Numbered from the stretch's first letter, positions 7,705 through 16,574 are shown. The stretch: 33,844 nucleotides of DNA from DATEOR01 sp036279015 (GCA_036279015.1 DASUJY010000054.1:1-33844); one strand, 5' to 3'. Notes: generated by a model not told the origin, from the sequence alone. Numbers and translations: made by a program.

Positions 7705-8723
7705 TCTCGCTCGTCGCCGCGAAGGAGCTCGGCGACGCGGCCGGCCTGCCGGGCGACGTCGTGCTCCTCGGCGACGGCGCGGCCTGCGCGATTGGGCCGC
7801 GGGAGCTCGGCCGCCGCGCGGAGGCCGGCGGCGATCGACTCGACGCTTCCTGGGTCGACGAGCACTCCGGCGTCGGGCGTGACGAGCTCGGCCGGGCCGC
7901 CGATTCGCGTGGCGACGACCGGACGCTCCGACGCGAGAGCCTCGAGGACGACCTGGCCGAACGGCTCGATCAGGCTCGGCTGGCAGACGACGTCGCTCGC
8001 CGCGATCAGGTCGGCCACGCGCACGTGCGGGACCCTTCCGACGAGCCGGACGCCAGGCCGGCCCGAAAGGGCGGGGCGCAGCGGGCCATCGCCGGCGAAG
8101 ATCAGCGTGCCGGCGTCGAGCGTCGCGAAGGCGTCGGCGAGGCGAACGACGTTCTTGCGCTCGTCGAGCGTGCCGGCGCAGAGGTAGAAGGGCCCGTTCC
8201 CGTCCCACCCGAGCTCGGCGCGAAGCGGAGCGGGCTCGCGATGATGGAAGCGGTCGAGATCGACGCCCGAGTCGATCACCGAGATCTTCCCGCGCGCCTC
8301 GGGCAGCTTCGCCTCGAGCTCGCGCCGGAGAAAGTCCGAGACGGCGACGACCGCATCCGCCCGGCGCACGGCGAGCCGCGTGGCGGTCGCGACTCCAGGA
8401 ATCGCGCCGATGTTGCGGACGTCGCGGCCGTGCGCAGTCAGGACGAGACGCGCGCCGGCCGACCGCGCAGCGAGCGCCGCAGCCGCCCCGGCCGGGAAGA
8501 GGAAGTGCGCGTAGACGACGTCGGGCCGAAAGCGGCGCGCCTCCGCGAGGGCCCGGGCGGCGAGGCGGCCGTACTTGGCGGGCGTGCCGCCGCGGTGGTC
8601 GATCGTGACGCGGGCGACCTCGTTCCCGGCCTGTTCGAGCCGATCCGAGATCTGGGCGACGAAGACGCCGAGGTCGGGCGCCGTCGGGCCGGGATACATC
8701 TGGGAGACGAGGAGAATGCGCAT
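7701..8723 (-). CDS. GT4-family glycosyltransferase
   Basis: A 340-residue GT-B fold enzyme. The N-terminal Rossmann half opens with RILLVSQMYPGPTAPDLGVF and includes TAHGRDVRN. The C-terminal half has AGTLDERKNV, the VDLDRFH donor-site segment, and the EPFGQVVLEAL E-x7-E motif near residue 272, followed by ASERPVVAT. It would transfer a sugar from a nucleotide donor to an unknown acceptor such as a lipid, a polysaccharide or a cytosolic thiol precursor. ATG 8723 is the first codon of the two-gene unit with the CDF transporter. The divergent small gene starts 58 bp away. Substrate cannot be told from sequence alone. Confidence 0.9.
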   Translation of the reverse strand: MRILLVSQMYPGPTAPDLGVFVAQISDRLEQAGNEVARVTIDHRGGTPAKYGRLAARALAEARRFRPDVVYAHFLFPAGAAAALAARSAGARLVLTAHGRDVRNIGAIPGVATATRLAVRRADAVVAVSDFLRRELEAKLPEARGKISVIDSGVDLDRFHHREPAPLRAELGWDGNGPFYLCAGTLDERKNVVRLADAFATLDAGTLIFAGDGPLRPALSGRPGVRLVGRVPHVRVADLIAASDVVCQPSLIEPFGQVVLEALASERPVVATRIGGPAELVTPDAGVLVDPGSVESIAAGLRAAAELPRPNRAGRAVAEEHDVARQAGRVAELLRGDERE

Positions 8724-8781
8724 TGTCGGTATGACCCGGATGGGGGAGGAAGGCCGGAAAAACCCCGCTAACGTCGAATTT

Positions 8782-9018
8782 ATGGCGAAAGCTGCGGTCG
8801 CCCCGGGCGTCGATGTCGAAGCCGTGGAGGAACACCTCTCACGCTACGCCGTCTCGTGCCCGCTCTGCAAAGCAGTGGGCCAGCTCGGCGTCGCCCAGGA
8901 CGAGTGCCGCATCATCTCGGGCACGGACGCGAAGGACGGCATCGCCGTCGTCGTGGTGATGTGCAAGCGCTGCGGGTACCTGATGCCGCTCGCGGCCGAT
9001 CGAGTCGCCGCCTCGTAA
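8782..9018 (+). CDS. Small conserved-looking zinc-ribbon protein
   Basis: A 78-residue hypothetical protein with a CPLC pair (residues 31-34) and a CKRC pair (about 61-64) flanking a beta-rich middle (GIAVVVVM), a zinc-ribbon arrangement. ATG 8782 is preferred. TAACGT ends seven bases before it and may act as the -10 of a leaderless transcript, while the purine-rich GGGGGAGGAAGG is too far upstream (about 26 nt). If that purine run is a ribosome site, a longer form could start at an ATG near 8731 or 8740, but neither is well spaced. It is divergent from the glycosyltransferase and convergent with the coiled-coil gene. I do not recognise a function. Confidence 0.7.
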   Translation: MAKAAVAPGVDVEAVEEHLSRYAVSCPLCKAVGQLGVAQDECRIISGTDAKDGIAVVVVMCKRCGYLMPLAADRVAAS

Positions 9019-9041
9019 CGAGAGGCTGGGCCCGCCGGGAT

Positions 9042-9067
9042 GGGCGGCCGCCCGAAGGCGACCGCCC
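9042..9067. terminator. Strong hairpin between convergent genes, probably bidirectional terminator
   Basis: GGGCGGCCGCC pairs with GGCGACCGCCC (10 of 11 pairs) around CGAA; read on the minus strand the loop is the very stable TTCG. It lies exactly between the convergent stop codons at 9018 and 9079. Neither side has a T-run, so termination strength is uncertain. Confidence 0.55.
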
Positions 9068-9078
9068 GTTGCATTCGG

Positions 9079-9342
9079 TCAGGCCGCTTGCTTCACGCGG
9101 CGCGAATCACGCTCGAGCCGTTCCTCGGCCCGGGCGCGCGCGTGGATGAGCTCGGGCGAGCCGAAGCGGTTCCGGGCCTCGGCGGTCCGGTATTCGCTCC
9201 AGAGCTCTTCGATCTGCTTCGAGAGGCCGGCGAGCTCGGCCGACGTCTCCGCGTCTGATCCCTGGGCAAGCCGGTTCCACAGCTCGGCGCGTCGCGCGAT
9301 CGCCTGGTCCAGCTGCTCACGGATCTCGTTCGTTGTACGCAC
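9079..9342 (-). CDS. Small helical/coiled-coil protein, unknown function
   Basis: An 87-residue protein, almost entirely charged helix: RTTNEIREQLDQAIARRAEL, then AGLSKQIEELWSEYRTAEA and ARARAEERLERDSRR, with heptad-like Leu/Ile spacing typical of a coiled coil. The open frame extends upstream into tRNA-Thr, where it encodes the familiar tRNA-derived peptide, so the true start must be downstream of 9386. GTG 9342 is the only canonical codon there and lies two bases after an AAAGAGG purine run, a spacing too short to be convincing. The gene may be expressed from the sigH-tRNA-Thr transcript. Function unknown. Confidence 0.55.
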   Translation of the reverse strand: MRTTNEIREQLDQAIARRAELWNRLAQGSDAETSAELAGLSKQIEELWSEYRTAEARNRFGSPELIHARARAEERLERDSRRVKQAA

Positions 9343-9385
9343 AACCTCTTTAACGAGGTGGCGCAGGAGGTCATTCCACGGCCAG

Positions 9386-9458
9386 AGCCGGTGAGAGGAC
9401 TCGAACCTCCAGCCCACGCATTACAAATGCGTTGCTCTACCAGTTGAGCTACACCGGC
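9386..9458 (-). tRNA. tRNA-Thr (anticodon TGT)
   Basis: A 73-nt cloverleaf. On the minus strand the acceptor GCCGGTG (9452-9458) pairs with CACCGGC (9387-9393), with discriminator T. D arm AGCTCAACTGGTAGAGCA, anticodon stem ACGCA/TGCGT with loop TTTGTAA (anticodon TGT), and T arm GGTTCGAGTCC are present. CCA is not encoded. It lies 28 bp behind sigH on the same strand. Confidence 0.96.
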
Positions 9459-9486
9459 GCCCGGCCAGCGTAGCTCACGAGGGGGA

Positions 9487-10149
9487 CTAGTCGAGAACCG
9501 CGCGCCCCTGCTGGTGCTGGAGGACCTTGCGCTTGACGCGCTGGAGGGCGTTGTCGATCGTCTTCGTGTCGCAGCCCAGCTCCTCCCCCATCTCCTCGTA
9601 GGAGTTCCCCTCGAGGTAGAGCCGGAGCGCGTCGCTCTCGAGCGGCGAGAGGCCCGTTCCGAGGCAGAAAACGAGGCTCTGGAGCTCCTCGGTCGAGATG
9701 ACGCAGACCGCGGGATCGTCGACCGCAGGGCCCGGAAGCGCGTCGCCGAGGGTGCAGTCGCCGTCTTCCTGGCCGGCCGGTGAGTGGCTGAAGGAGACAT
9801 ACGTGTTGAGCGGGGCGTGCTTGAAGCGGGTCGCCGTCTTGATCGCGGTGATGATCTGGCGCGTGATGCAGAGCTCGGCGAAGCTCCGGAACGAGGTCTC
9901 CTTGTCGGAGCGGAAGTCGCGCACGGCCTTGTAGAGACCGACGAGGCCCTCCTGGATGAGGTCGTCGGACTCGCCCCCGGCGATGAAGTAGGAGCTCGCC
10001 TTGAGCCGGACGAATCCGGTGTAGCGGCGCAGCAGAGCGTCCATCGCCCCCGAGTCGCCGTTGCGGGCGCGGAGGACGAGCCGGAGATCCTCGACTTCTC
10101 GTTGAGCCTTCTCCTGCGGGCGGACCGTGGCGAGCTGGCGGCGGGGCAT
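9487..10149 (-). CDS. sigH: Sigma-H-like (sporulation/stationary phase type) RNA polymerase sigma factor
   Basis: A 220-residue sigma-70 family protein matching Bacillus Sigma-H: region 2 is RNGDSGAMDALLRRYTGFV, then ESDDLIQEGLVGLYKAVRDF and SFAELCITRQIITAIKTATR, the last being the hallmark of the SigH branch. Region 4 is LSPLESDALRLYLEGNSYEE with the helix-turn-helix near residues 178-205 (GCDTKTIDNALQRVKRK). ATG 10149 has a perfect AGGAGG 7 bp upstream. Its neighbour yacP is also its neighbour in Bacilli. In Firmicutes SigH starts sporulation and competence; here the regulon is unknown and sporulation should not be assumed. A strong promoter starts inside the yacP stop codon. Confidence 0.93.
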   Translation of the reverse strand: MPRRQLATVRPQEKAQREVEDLRLVLRARNGDSGAMDALLRRYTGFVRLKASSYFIAGGESDDLIQEGLVGLYKAVRDFRSDKETSFRSFAELCITRQIITAIKTATRFKHAPLNTYVSFSHSPAGQEDGDCTLGDALPGPAVDDPAVCVISTEELQSLVFCLGTGLSPLESDALRLYLEGNSYEEMGEELGCDTKTIDNALQRVKRKVLQHQQGRAVLD

Positions 10150-10214
10150 CGGCTTTCCTCCTGGGCTGTGGAACGTGCCGGTGCCGAGAAGTCGTCCTCC
10201 TCGACAACCCTAAC

Positions 10215-10261
10215 CCTCAACTTGAGGTCACGATCGTAGCAGGCGGTCCCGGAAAGTTCAA
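10215..10261 (-). promoter_or_regulatory. sigH promoter with palindromic operator candidate at the start site
   Basis: On the minus strand TTGAAC (10256-10261, overlapping the yacP stop codon) and TACGAT (10233-10238) are 17 bp apart. The predicted start, about 10226, falls in the 13-bp hyphenated palindrome CCTCAACTTGAGG (10215-10227), a plausible repressor site. A 5' leader of about 77 nt follows. Confidence 0.7.
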
Positions 10262-10683
10262 CGTCGCCTGCGGCGCAAACGCTCGAGCACCGAGCGCGTC
10301 TCCTCGTCGAGAGAATCCTCGATTCGAGAGCGAGGCCCCAGCTCCTGCCTCGCGCTCTCGTCCAGCTCGCGGAGGAACGGACCCGACCCGACCCGCCGCG
10401 TCCCCTGGCCGGCGGTGCCGCGAATCGCCGCGTCCGAGGAGATCACCCAGACCTCCTCGCGGTCGCGATGCTCGGCGGCGAGGCGCTCGATGAGCGCGTC
10501 CGCCTCGGTGGCGAAGCGCACGCTGAGCCCGCCGTAGCTCGCGTCGTCTCCGACCCCGTCGAAGACGACGACCCCGCGGGCGCCGCGCACCGCGACGAAG
10601 CTCGCGAGGCGGTCGATCAGCTCGTCGCGGGCGCGGAACGTGCCCGCGTGGAGGATGTTGTAGCCGTCGAAGAGGTAGAGCAC
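10258..10683 (-). CDS. YacP/Rae1-type NYN-domain endoribonuclease
   Basis: A 141-residue PIN-like NYN protein. LYLFDGYNILHAGTFRARDE at the N-terminus holds the first acidic residue; VVVFDGVGDD and VWVISSDAAIRG hold the others, in the order usual for the YacP family. B. subtilis YacP (Rae1) is a ribosome-associated endoribonuclease cleaving certain mRNAs in the A site. The basic, helical C-terminal tail (SVLERLRRRRR) could bind RNA. GTG 10683 is the start. The gene sits directly before sigH, as in Bacilli, and was presumably next to rlmB before the nucleotidyltransferase gene came between them. Confidence 0.88.
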   Translation of the reverse strand: MLYLFDGYNILHAGTFRARDELIDRLASFVAVRGARGVVVFDGVGDDASYGGLSVRFATEADALIERLAAEHRDREEVWVISSDAAIRGTAGQGTRRVGSGPFLRELDESARQELGPRSRIEDSLDEETRSVLERLRRRRR

Positions 10684-10700
10684 TCGCTAAGGATGCCCTC

Positions 10701-11390
10701 GTGGAGACGGAGCGCGCGTACCTCGCCGAGCTCGTCGAGCGGCTCCAGCCGATTCTCGGCGAGGAGCTTGTCGGCGTTTACGCGGGCGGCTCGTGGGCGC
10801 TTGGCGGCTACGAGCCCGGGCGCAGCGATCTAGACGTCTCGGTCGTGGTGCGCCGCCCGCTGACCGACGCGGAGGCGAATGAGATCGTCGGGCGCCTACG
10901 GCATGAAGCGTTTCCCTGTCCCGCGCGTGGGATCGACTTGGTCGTCTATACGAGCACGTCCGCGGCCACTCCCAACACGGAGCCCGCCTTTGAGCTGAAT
11001 CTGAACACGGGCGGCGAGTGGACGTTTCGCGCCGACCGAAAGCCGCAGCCCGGCGAGCGCCACTGGTTCGCGATCGACCGAAGCGTGCTCGCCCGCCACG
11101 GAATCGCGCTCTTCGGTCCGCCCGCCTCCGAGGTCTTCGCGGCGGTCGAGCCGGCCGTGCTCCAGCCGCTGCTGGCCGACGTGCTGCGCTGGTACGAGCG
11201 CGAAGACCCGGAGAGCGACGACGCAGTCCTCAACGCAGGCCGCTCGCTCCGCTTCGCGCGCGAGGGCGTCTGGCTGCCGAAGCCCGCGCTGCGCTCGTGG
11301 GCCGCTGCCCAGCCGGGTACGAACGCCGAGATCCTGCGCCGAGCGATCGCGGAGCTCGACCCACCGGCCGAAAGCAACGTGCCGCGTTGA
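10701..11390 (+). CDS. Aminoglycoside nucleotidyltransferase-like protein (AadA/ANT(9) type)
   Basis: A 229-residue protein. The nucleotidyltransferase motif reads GVYAGGSWALGGYEPGRSDL followed by DVSVVV, that is GS-x10-D-x-D (residues about 30-48), with a third acidic residue in GIDLVVYTS. The C-terminal half is helical, resembling the aminoglycoside adenylyltransferase C-terminal domain (LADVLRWYE, VLNAGRSLRFAREG). Relatives adenylylate streptomycin or spectinomycin, but many chromosomal homologues have no proven drug substrate. GTG 10701 lies 17 bp from the divergent yacP start. The gene is on the strand opposite to the cysS-rlmB-yacP-sigH series it interrupts and is followed by palindromic repeats, signs of insertion. 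Its lower-GC codons and position suggest acquisition, not proof of resistance. Confidence 0.85.
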   Translation: METERAYLAELVERLQPILGEELVGVYAGGSWALGGYEPGRSDLDVSVVVRRPLTDAEANEIVGRLRHEAFPCPARGIDLVVYTSTSAATPNTEPAFELNLNTGGEWTFRADRKPQPGERHWFAIDRSVLARHGIALFGPPASEVFAAVEPAVLQPLLADVLRWYEREDPESDDAVLNAGRSLRFAREGVWLPKPALRSWAAAQPGTNAEILRRAIAELDPPAESNVPR

Positions 11391-11419
11391 GACAAGCCGG
11401 GGTCAGACCCCGTCGTGTC
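11391..11419. repeat. REP-like palindrome, copy 1
   Basis: GGGGTCAGACCCC (11399-11411) is flanked by GACA and TGTC, so the whole can fold as a hairpin. It starts at the base after the nucleotidyltransferase stop codon and could also end its transcript. Confidence 0.7.
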
Positions 11420-11513
11420 TGAAAGCGCCGTGGACGAGCCGGCCTTTCCGCTCAACAGAGCCAAAACGCAGTTCTCGACGTGTGACGAAATACGCAACGA
11501 CGGCTCGGCCAAA

Positions 11514-11546
11514 GCGGACACCCAGGGGTCAGACCCCGGTGTCCGC
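11514..11546. repeat. REP-like palindrome, copy 2
   Basis: The same core GGGGTCAGACCCC (11525-11537) sits inside longer arms, GCGGACACC and GGTGTCCGC, giving a near-perfect 33-nt hairpin with a 2-nt bulge. It is 126 bp from copy 1. The spacer 11420-11513 is AT-richer than its surroundings and has no gene. Confidence 0.75.
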
Positions 11547-11555
11547 GGGGGACAG

Positions 11556-12269
11556 TCAGCTGCGGCGTTGGCGGGCGGCTTCGAAGAGCGCGACTCCGGC
11601 CGCGACGCTCACGTTCAGCGACTCGACGGCGCCGGCGAGCGGGATGGAGAAGGCCTCGTCGCAGGACTTCCGTACGAGCGGACGGAGACCGCGGCCCTCC
11701 GCGCCGAAGACGAGGGCAGCGCCGGTCGCGAAGTCCGCCGACCAGACCGGCGTCTCGGCATCGCCCGCCGCTGCCCAGACCCAGAGGTCGGCGCGCTTCA
11801 CGTCCGCGAGGTAGCGCGCCAGGTTGACGACGACCGCAACTCTGACGTGCTCGACGGCGCCCGCCGAGGCCCGGCAGACGGCGGGAGTGACGCGCGCGGC
11901 CTTGTGCTCGGTGACGACGACCCCGGTCGCGCCCGCCCCCTCCGCGCTCCGGCAGACCGCGCCGAGGTTCTGCGGGTCGGTCACCTGATCGAGGCAAACG
12001 ATGAGCGGCCGCTCGCCCGCCGCGAGCTCGTGGGCGTCCGCGTAGCGGTAGGGCTCGCAGAAGGCGACGACCCCCTGGTGGTCGCGGCTGCCGGCGAGCT
12101 CGTTCAGCTTCCCTTCGCGCTCGACGTGGACCCGCAGGCCCGTCTCCTCGCGCAGCCAGGGCTCCGAGGCAAGGGCGCGCTCACTGGCGGAGAGCTCCAG
12201 GATCTGCCGCCTGCCGGCACGGATGACCTCCCGAACGGGCCGGCGCCCGTAGACGAGCTCGCGGTTCAA
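11556..12269 (-). CDS. rlmB: 23S rRNA 2'-O-methyltransferase, RlmB/TrmH (SpoU) family
   Basis: A 237-residue SPOUT methyltransferase using SAM to 2'-O-methylate 23S rRNA guanosine (Gm2251 in E. coli). The N-terminal RNA-binding domain begins LVYGRRPVREVIRAGRRQI. SpoU motif 1 is DQVTDPQNLGAVCRSAEGAG, motif 2 VFGAEGRGLRPLV, and motif 3 IPLAGAVESLNVSVAAGVAL, forming the C-terminal knot. The best start is TTG 12269, which overlaps the cysS stop codon (TTGA) and places the conserved LVYGRRPV five residues in. A much longer open frame upstream only mirrors cysS. The order cysS-rlmB matches Bacillus cysS-mrnC-rlmB, with mrnC absent here. Confidence 0.92.
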   Translation of the reverse strand: MNRELVYGRRPVREVIRAGRRQILELSASERALASEPWLREETGLRVHVEREGKLNELAGSRDHQGVVAFCEPYRYADAHELAAGERPLIVCLDQVTDPQNLGAVCRSAEGAGATGVVVTEHKAARVTPAVCRASAGAVEHVRVAVVVNLARYLADVKRADLWVWAAAGDAETPVWSADFATGAALVFGAEGRGLRPLVRKSCDEAFSIPLAGAVESLNVSVAAGVALFEAARQRRS

Positions 12270-13549
12270 AGCGGAACGAGGTCGAAGCCGTCGGGCCTGT
12301 CCCGCACCTGCCAGCCCGCCGCCTCGACCTGCTCCCGAAGGCGGTCCGCCTCCTCGTACTCGCCGCGTCCGCGGGCGTCCTGGCGCCGGGATGCCAGCTC
12401 GACGATCTCCGTGGGGGCGGCCTCCTGCTTGGCAAGGCTCTCGAGGCCGAAGACTGAGAGGCCGCGCAGGAGAAGCTCCACTTGTCCCTCCGAGCGCCAC
12501 TCGTGGAGAACCGCGAGGGCCGCCTGAGTGTTGAAGTCGTCCTCGAGAGCGGCCTCGAACGCCTCCCAGCCGGCGCCGCCCTGGCCGGCCGGACTGCGAA
12601 ACGCGTTCCGGAAGCCCTCCGCCTGGGCCTCGGCGGCCTCCATCGCCTCGTCCGAGTAGTCGAGCGGGCCGCGGTAGTGTCCGCCGAGGAAGAAGACGAG
12701 CACCGCCTCACGCCCGTACTCGTCGAGGACCTCGCGAAGCGAGACGATGTTCCCGCTCGACTTCGACATCTTCTCCTCGTCGAGCCGCAGCATCCCGTTG
12801 TGCGCCCACAGCCGCGCGAAGGGACGCCCGGCGCCGCGCGACTGCGCGAGCTCGTTCTCGTGGTGAGGGAAGCGGAGGTCGAGCCCACCGCCGTGGATTT
12901 CGAACTCGGGCCCGAGGTGCTTCTCGGCCATCGCGGAGCACTCGATGTGCCAGCCGGGCCGGCCTGGGCCCCACGGCGAGTCCCAGGACGTGTCCTCGTG
13001 CGGCTTCGTCGCCTTCCAGAGCGCGAAGTCGCGCGGGTCCTCCTTCAGGTCGCTCGGCTCCTGGGCGATCATGTCGTCCGGCTGCGCCCCCGAGAGCGAG
13101 CCGTACTCGGGATAGGCGGGCACGCGGAAGTAGACGTCGCCGCCCGACTCGTACGCAAGGCCGCGCTCGACCAGCTCCCCGATCAGCTCGACGATCTCGG
13201 GAAGGACCTCGGTCGCGCGCGGCTCGACGTCGGGCCGGCCGAGGCCCAGGTCCTCCGTGTCCTCCAGGTACCACTGCGTCGCCTGCTCGGCGAGCTCGGC
13301 GCTCCCGATCTTCGCGCGCGCAGCCGCCTCGTAGATCTTGTCGTTGATGTCCGTGATGTTCTCGACGAGCTTGACCTCGTAGCCACGCTCGGAGAGCCAG
13401 CGGCGCAGCCACATCGAGAGCACGAACGGACGTGCGTTGCCGATGTGGATCCGCTGGTAGACCGTCGGACCGCAGACGTACATGCGTATCGGCCCCGGCT
13501 GGGGAGGAAGCTCGACCTTGTGCCGGGCGAGGGAGTCGTAGAGCAGCAC
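12266..13549 (-). CDS. cysS: Cysteinyl-tRNA synthetase
   Basis: A 427-residue class I aminoacyl-tRNA synthetase, somewhat shorter than E. coli CysS (461). The HIGH motif is HIGN (35-38) and the KMSKS motif is at 260-264. Zinc ligands Cys26, Cys204, His229 and Glu233 align with E. coli Cys28, Cys209, His234 and Glu238. The C-terminal DALR-type helical domain (ALEDDFNTQAALAVL) and a short end domain follow. GTG 13549 is the start. It overlaps rlmB by 4 nt. The homologous gene is linked to ispD/ispF in mycobacteria and to gltX and rlmB in Bacilli; here the latter arrangement holds. The MshC paralogue (mycothiol) is excluded by the tRNA-binding C-terminus. Confidence 0.96.
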   Translation of the reverse strand: MLLYDSLARHKVELPPQPGPIRMYVCGPTVYQRIHIGNARPFVLSMWLRRWLSERGYEVKLVENITDINDKIYEAAARAKIGSAELAEQATQWYLEDTEDLGLGRPDVEPRATEVLPEIVELIGELVERGLAYESGGDVYFRVPAYPEYGSLSGAQPDDMIAQEPSDLKEDPRDFALWKATKPHEDTSWDSPWGPGRPGWHIECSAMAEKHLGPEFEIHGGGLDLRFPHHENELAQSRGAGRPFARLWAHNGMLRLDEEKMSKSSGNIVSLREVLDEYGREAVLVFFLGGHYRGPLDYSDEAMEAAEAQAEGFRNAFRSPAGQGGAGWEAFEAALEDDFNTQAALAVLHEWRSEGQVELLLRGLSVFGLESLAKQEAAPTEIVELASRRQDARGRGEYEEADRLREQVEAAGWQVRDRPDGFDLVPL

Positions 13550-13573
13550 CCCGGCGTTATACCGGGTGCGAAC

Positions 13574-14809
13574 TCAGCTCTTCGAGAACTGCGCCTCCTC
13601 GGTCGAGCCCCTGAGCGCGAGCGTCGAGCTCTCGCCGCCCGAGACGGCCTGCGCCACGAGGTCGAAGTAGCCCGCGCCGACCTCGCGCTGGTGCCTCGTC
13701 GCCGTGTAGCCGGCGTCTTCGAGCTCGAACTCGTGCTCCTGGAGCCTGACGTAGGCGCTCATGCCCTCGGCCGCGTACCCCTTCGCGAGCTCGAACGTGG
13801 ACGCGTTGAGCGCGTGGAAGCCCGCGAGCGTGATGAACTGGAAGCGGTAGCCCAGCCGGCCGAGCTCGGTCTGGAACGATGCGATCGCATCGTCCTCGAG
13901 ATGGCGCTTCCAGTTGAAGGACGGCGAGCAGTTGTAGGCGAGGAGCTTGCCCGGGAAGCGCTCGTGTATCCGCTCGGCGAACTCGGTCGCCTCGTCCAGG
14001 TCGGGCGTCGAGGTCTCGAACCAGATCAGGTCTGCGTAGGGTGCGTAGGCCAGACCCCGTGCGATTGCGGACTCGAGGCCCGACTGCACGAAGAAGTAGC
14101 CCTCGGCGGTGCGCTCGCCGGTGAGGAACTCCTGGTCGTACTCGTCGACGTCGCTCGTGATGAGGGTCGCGCTGAGAGCGTCGGTGCGCGCGACGAGGAG
14201 CGTCGGCACATCGCACACGTCCGCCGCGAGCCGGGCAGCGGTGAGCGTCCGCACGAACTGGCTCGTCGGCACGAGCACCTTGCCGCCGAGATGGCCGCAC
14301 TTCTTCTCGGATGCGAGCTGATCCTCGAAGTGGACGCCCGCCGCGCCCGCCTCGATGAACGACTTCATCAGCTCGAACGCGTTCAGCGGCCCGCCGAAGC
14401 CCGCCTCGGCGTCGGCGACGATCGGCGCCAGCCAGTAGCGGTCGTTCGAGCCCTCGGCGTGCTCGATCTGATCGGCGCGCCGGAGCGCATTGTTCAAGCG
14501 GCGAACGAGTGCGGGCGCGCTCGTCGTCGGGTAGAGGCTCTGGTCCGGGTAGACCTGCTCCGCCAGGTTCGCGTCCGCGGCAACCTGCCAGCCGCTCAGG
14601 TAGATCGCCTGGAGGCCGGCCTTGACCATCTGGACTGCCTGGCCGCCGGTCATGGCACCGAGCGCGGCCACGTAGTCCTCGCCCTGGAGGAGCTGCCAGA
14701 GCCGCTCTGCGCCGAGGCGGGCGAGAGAGTGCTCGACGCGCACCGTGCCGCGCAGCCGCTCAACGTCCTCCTCGGTGTACAGCCGTTCGATTCCGTCCCA
14801 GCGGTCCAT
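13574..14809 (-). CDS. aceA: Isocitrate lyase
   Basis: A 411-residue enzyme that splits isocitrate into glyoxylate and succinate, the first step of the glyoxylate shunt. The catalytic loop KKCGHLGGK is at 169-177 with Cys171 as the base; metal and substrate residues appear in YLSGWQVAADAN, PIVADAEAGFGG, and the later ARTDALSA and NCSPSFNW segments. Its length is near that of Mycobacterium Icl1 (428). ATG 14809 has GAGG six bases upstream. It is the second gene of an aceB-aceA operon with an 11-bp gap, allowing growth on acetate or fatty acids. Confidence 0.97.
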   Translation of the reverse strand: MDRWDGIERLYTEEDVERLRGTVRVEHSLARLGAERLWQLLQGEDYVAALGAMTGGQAVQMVKAGLQAIYLSGWQVAADANLAEQVYPDQSLYPTTSAPALVRRLNNALRRADQIEHAEGSNDRYWLAPIVADAEAGFGGPLNAFELMKSFIEAGAAGVHFEDQLASEKKCGHLGGKVLVPTSQFVRTLTAARLAADVCDVPTLLVARTDALSATLITSDVDEYDQEFLTGERTAEGYFFVQSGLESAIARGLAYAPYADLIWFETSTPDLDEATEFAERIHERFPGKLLAYNCSPSFNWKRHLEDDAIASFQTELGRLGYRFQFITLAGFHALNASTFELAKGYAAEGMSAYVRLQEHEFELEDAGYTATRHQREVGAGYFDLVAQAVSGGESSTLALRGSTEEAQFSKS

Positions 14810-14820
14810 CGCGAGCCTCC

Positions 14821-16374
<1,554 letters not shown>

Positions 16375-16381
16375 GGCCGGG

Positions 16382-16534
16382 CTAGTCGCGATCGTGGTCG
16401 CGCTCGCACCATTCGGGGCAGGTGCATTCCGCGACCTCGGAGCTACTCAGATAAGAGGGCGAGCGAGGCGGCGTGGGCCTCCGCGCATCCTCCCGTTCCT
16501 CTTGTTCGAACTCGAAGCTGACTGCCGCTTCCAT
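16382..16534 (-). CDS. Cys-rich micro-protein (50 aa) upstream of aceB, DUF6907-like motif
   Basis: A 50-residue open frame from ATG 16534 to TAG 16382, same strand as aceB and 7 bp before it. The N-terminal half is acidic (SFEFEQEEREDARR). The C-terminus reads CTCPEWCERDHDRD, recalling the CPxWCxxDH signature of small actinobacterial DUF6907-type proteins; this resemblance is from memory and unverified. A TACTCT -10 element ends six bases before the ATG, so the mRNA may start at the ATG itself (leaderless), and the frame would be the first cistron of the aceBA transcript. The three cysteines and the histidine could bind a metal or sense redox. It is too small for length-based gene calling. 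Confidence 0.55.
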   Translation of the reverse strand: MEAAVSFEFEQEEREDARRPTPPRSPSYLSSSEVAECTCPEWCERDHDRD

Positions 16535-16540
16535 ACCCTG

Positions 16541-16568
16541 AGAGTACCGCGCGTCCCGATATCTACAA
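16541..16568 (-). promoter_or_regulatory. Predicted promoter of the micro-ORF-aceB-aceA operon
   Basis: On the minus strand TTGTAG (16563-16568) and TACTCT (16541-16546) are 16 bp apart. Starting six to seven bases later puts the transcript 5' end at the ATG at 16534. The hexamers are moderate matches only. Confidence 0.45.
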
Positions 16569-16574
16569 CATGAT

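Noticed and set aside
6811..8835. A 674-residue fusion ending in the CDF transporter
   Set aside because: The N-terminal 375 residues are an out-of-frame reading of the glycosyltransferase gene; the CDF protein starts at 7704.
9343..9417. N-terminal extension of the coiled-coil gene (GWRFESS-type peptide)
   Set aside because: This is the translated tRNA-Thr sequence, a known annotation artefact.
10701..11390. Calling the nucleotidyltransferase a proven resistance gene
   Set aside because: Motifs support the fold only; environmental homologues often lack activity on drugs, and no resistance cassette context is present.
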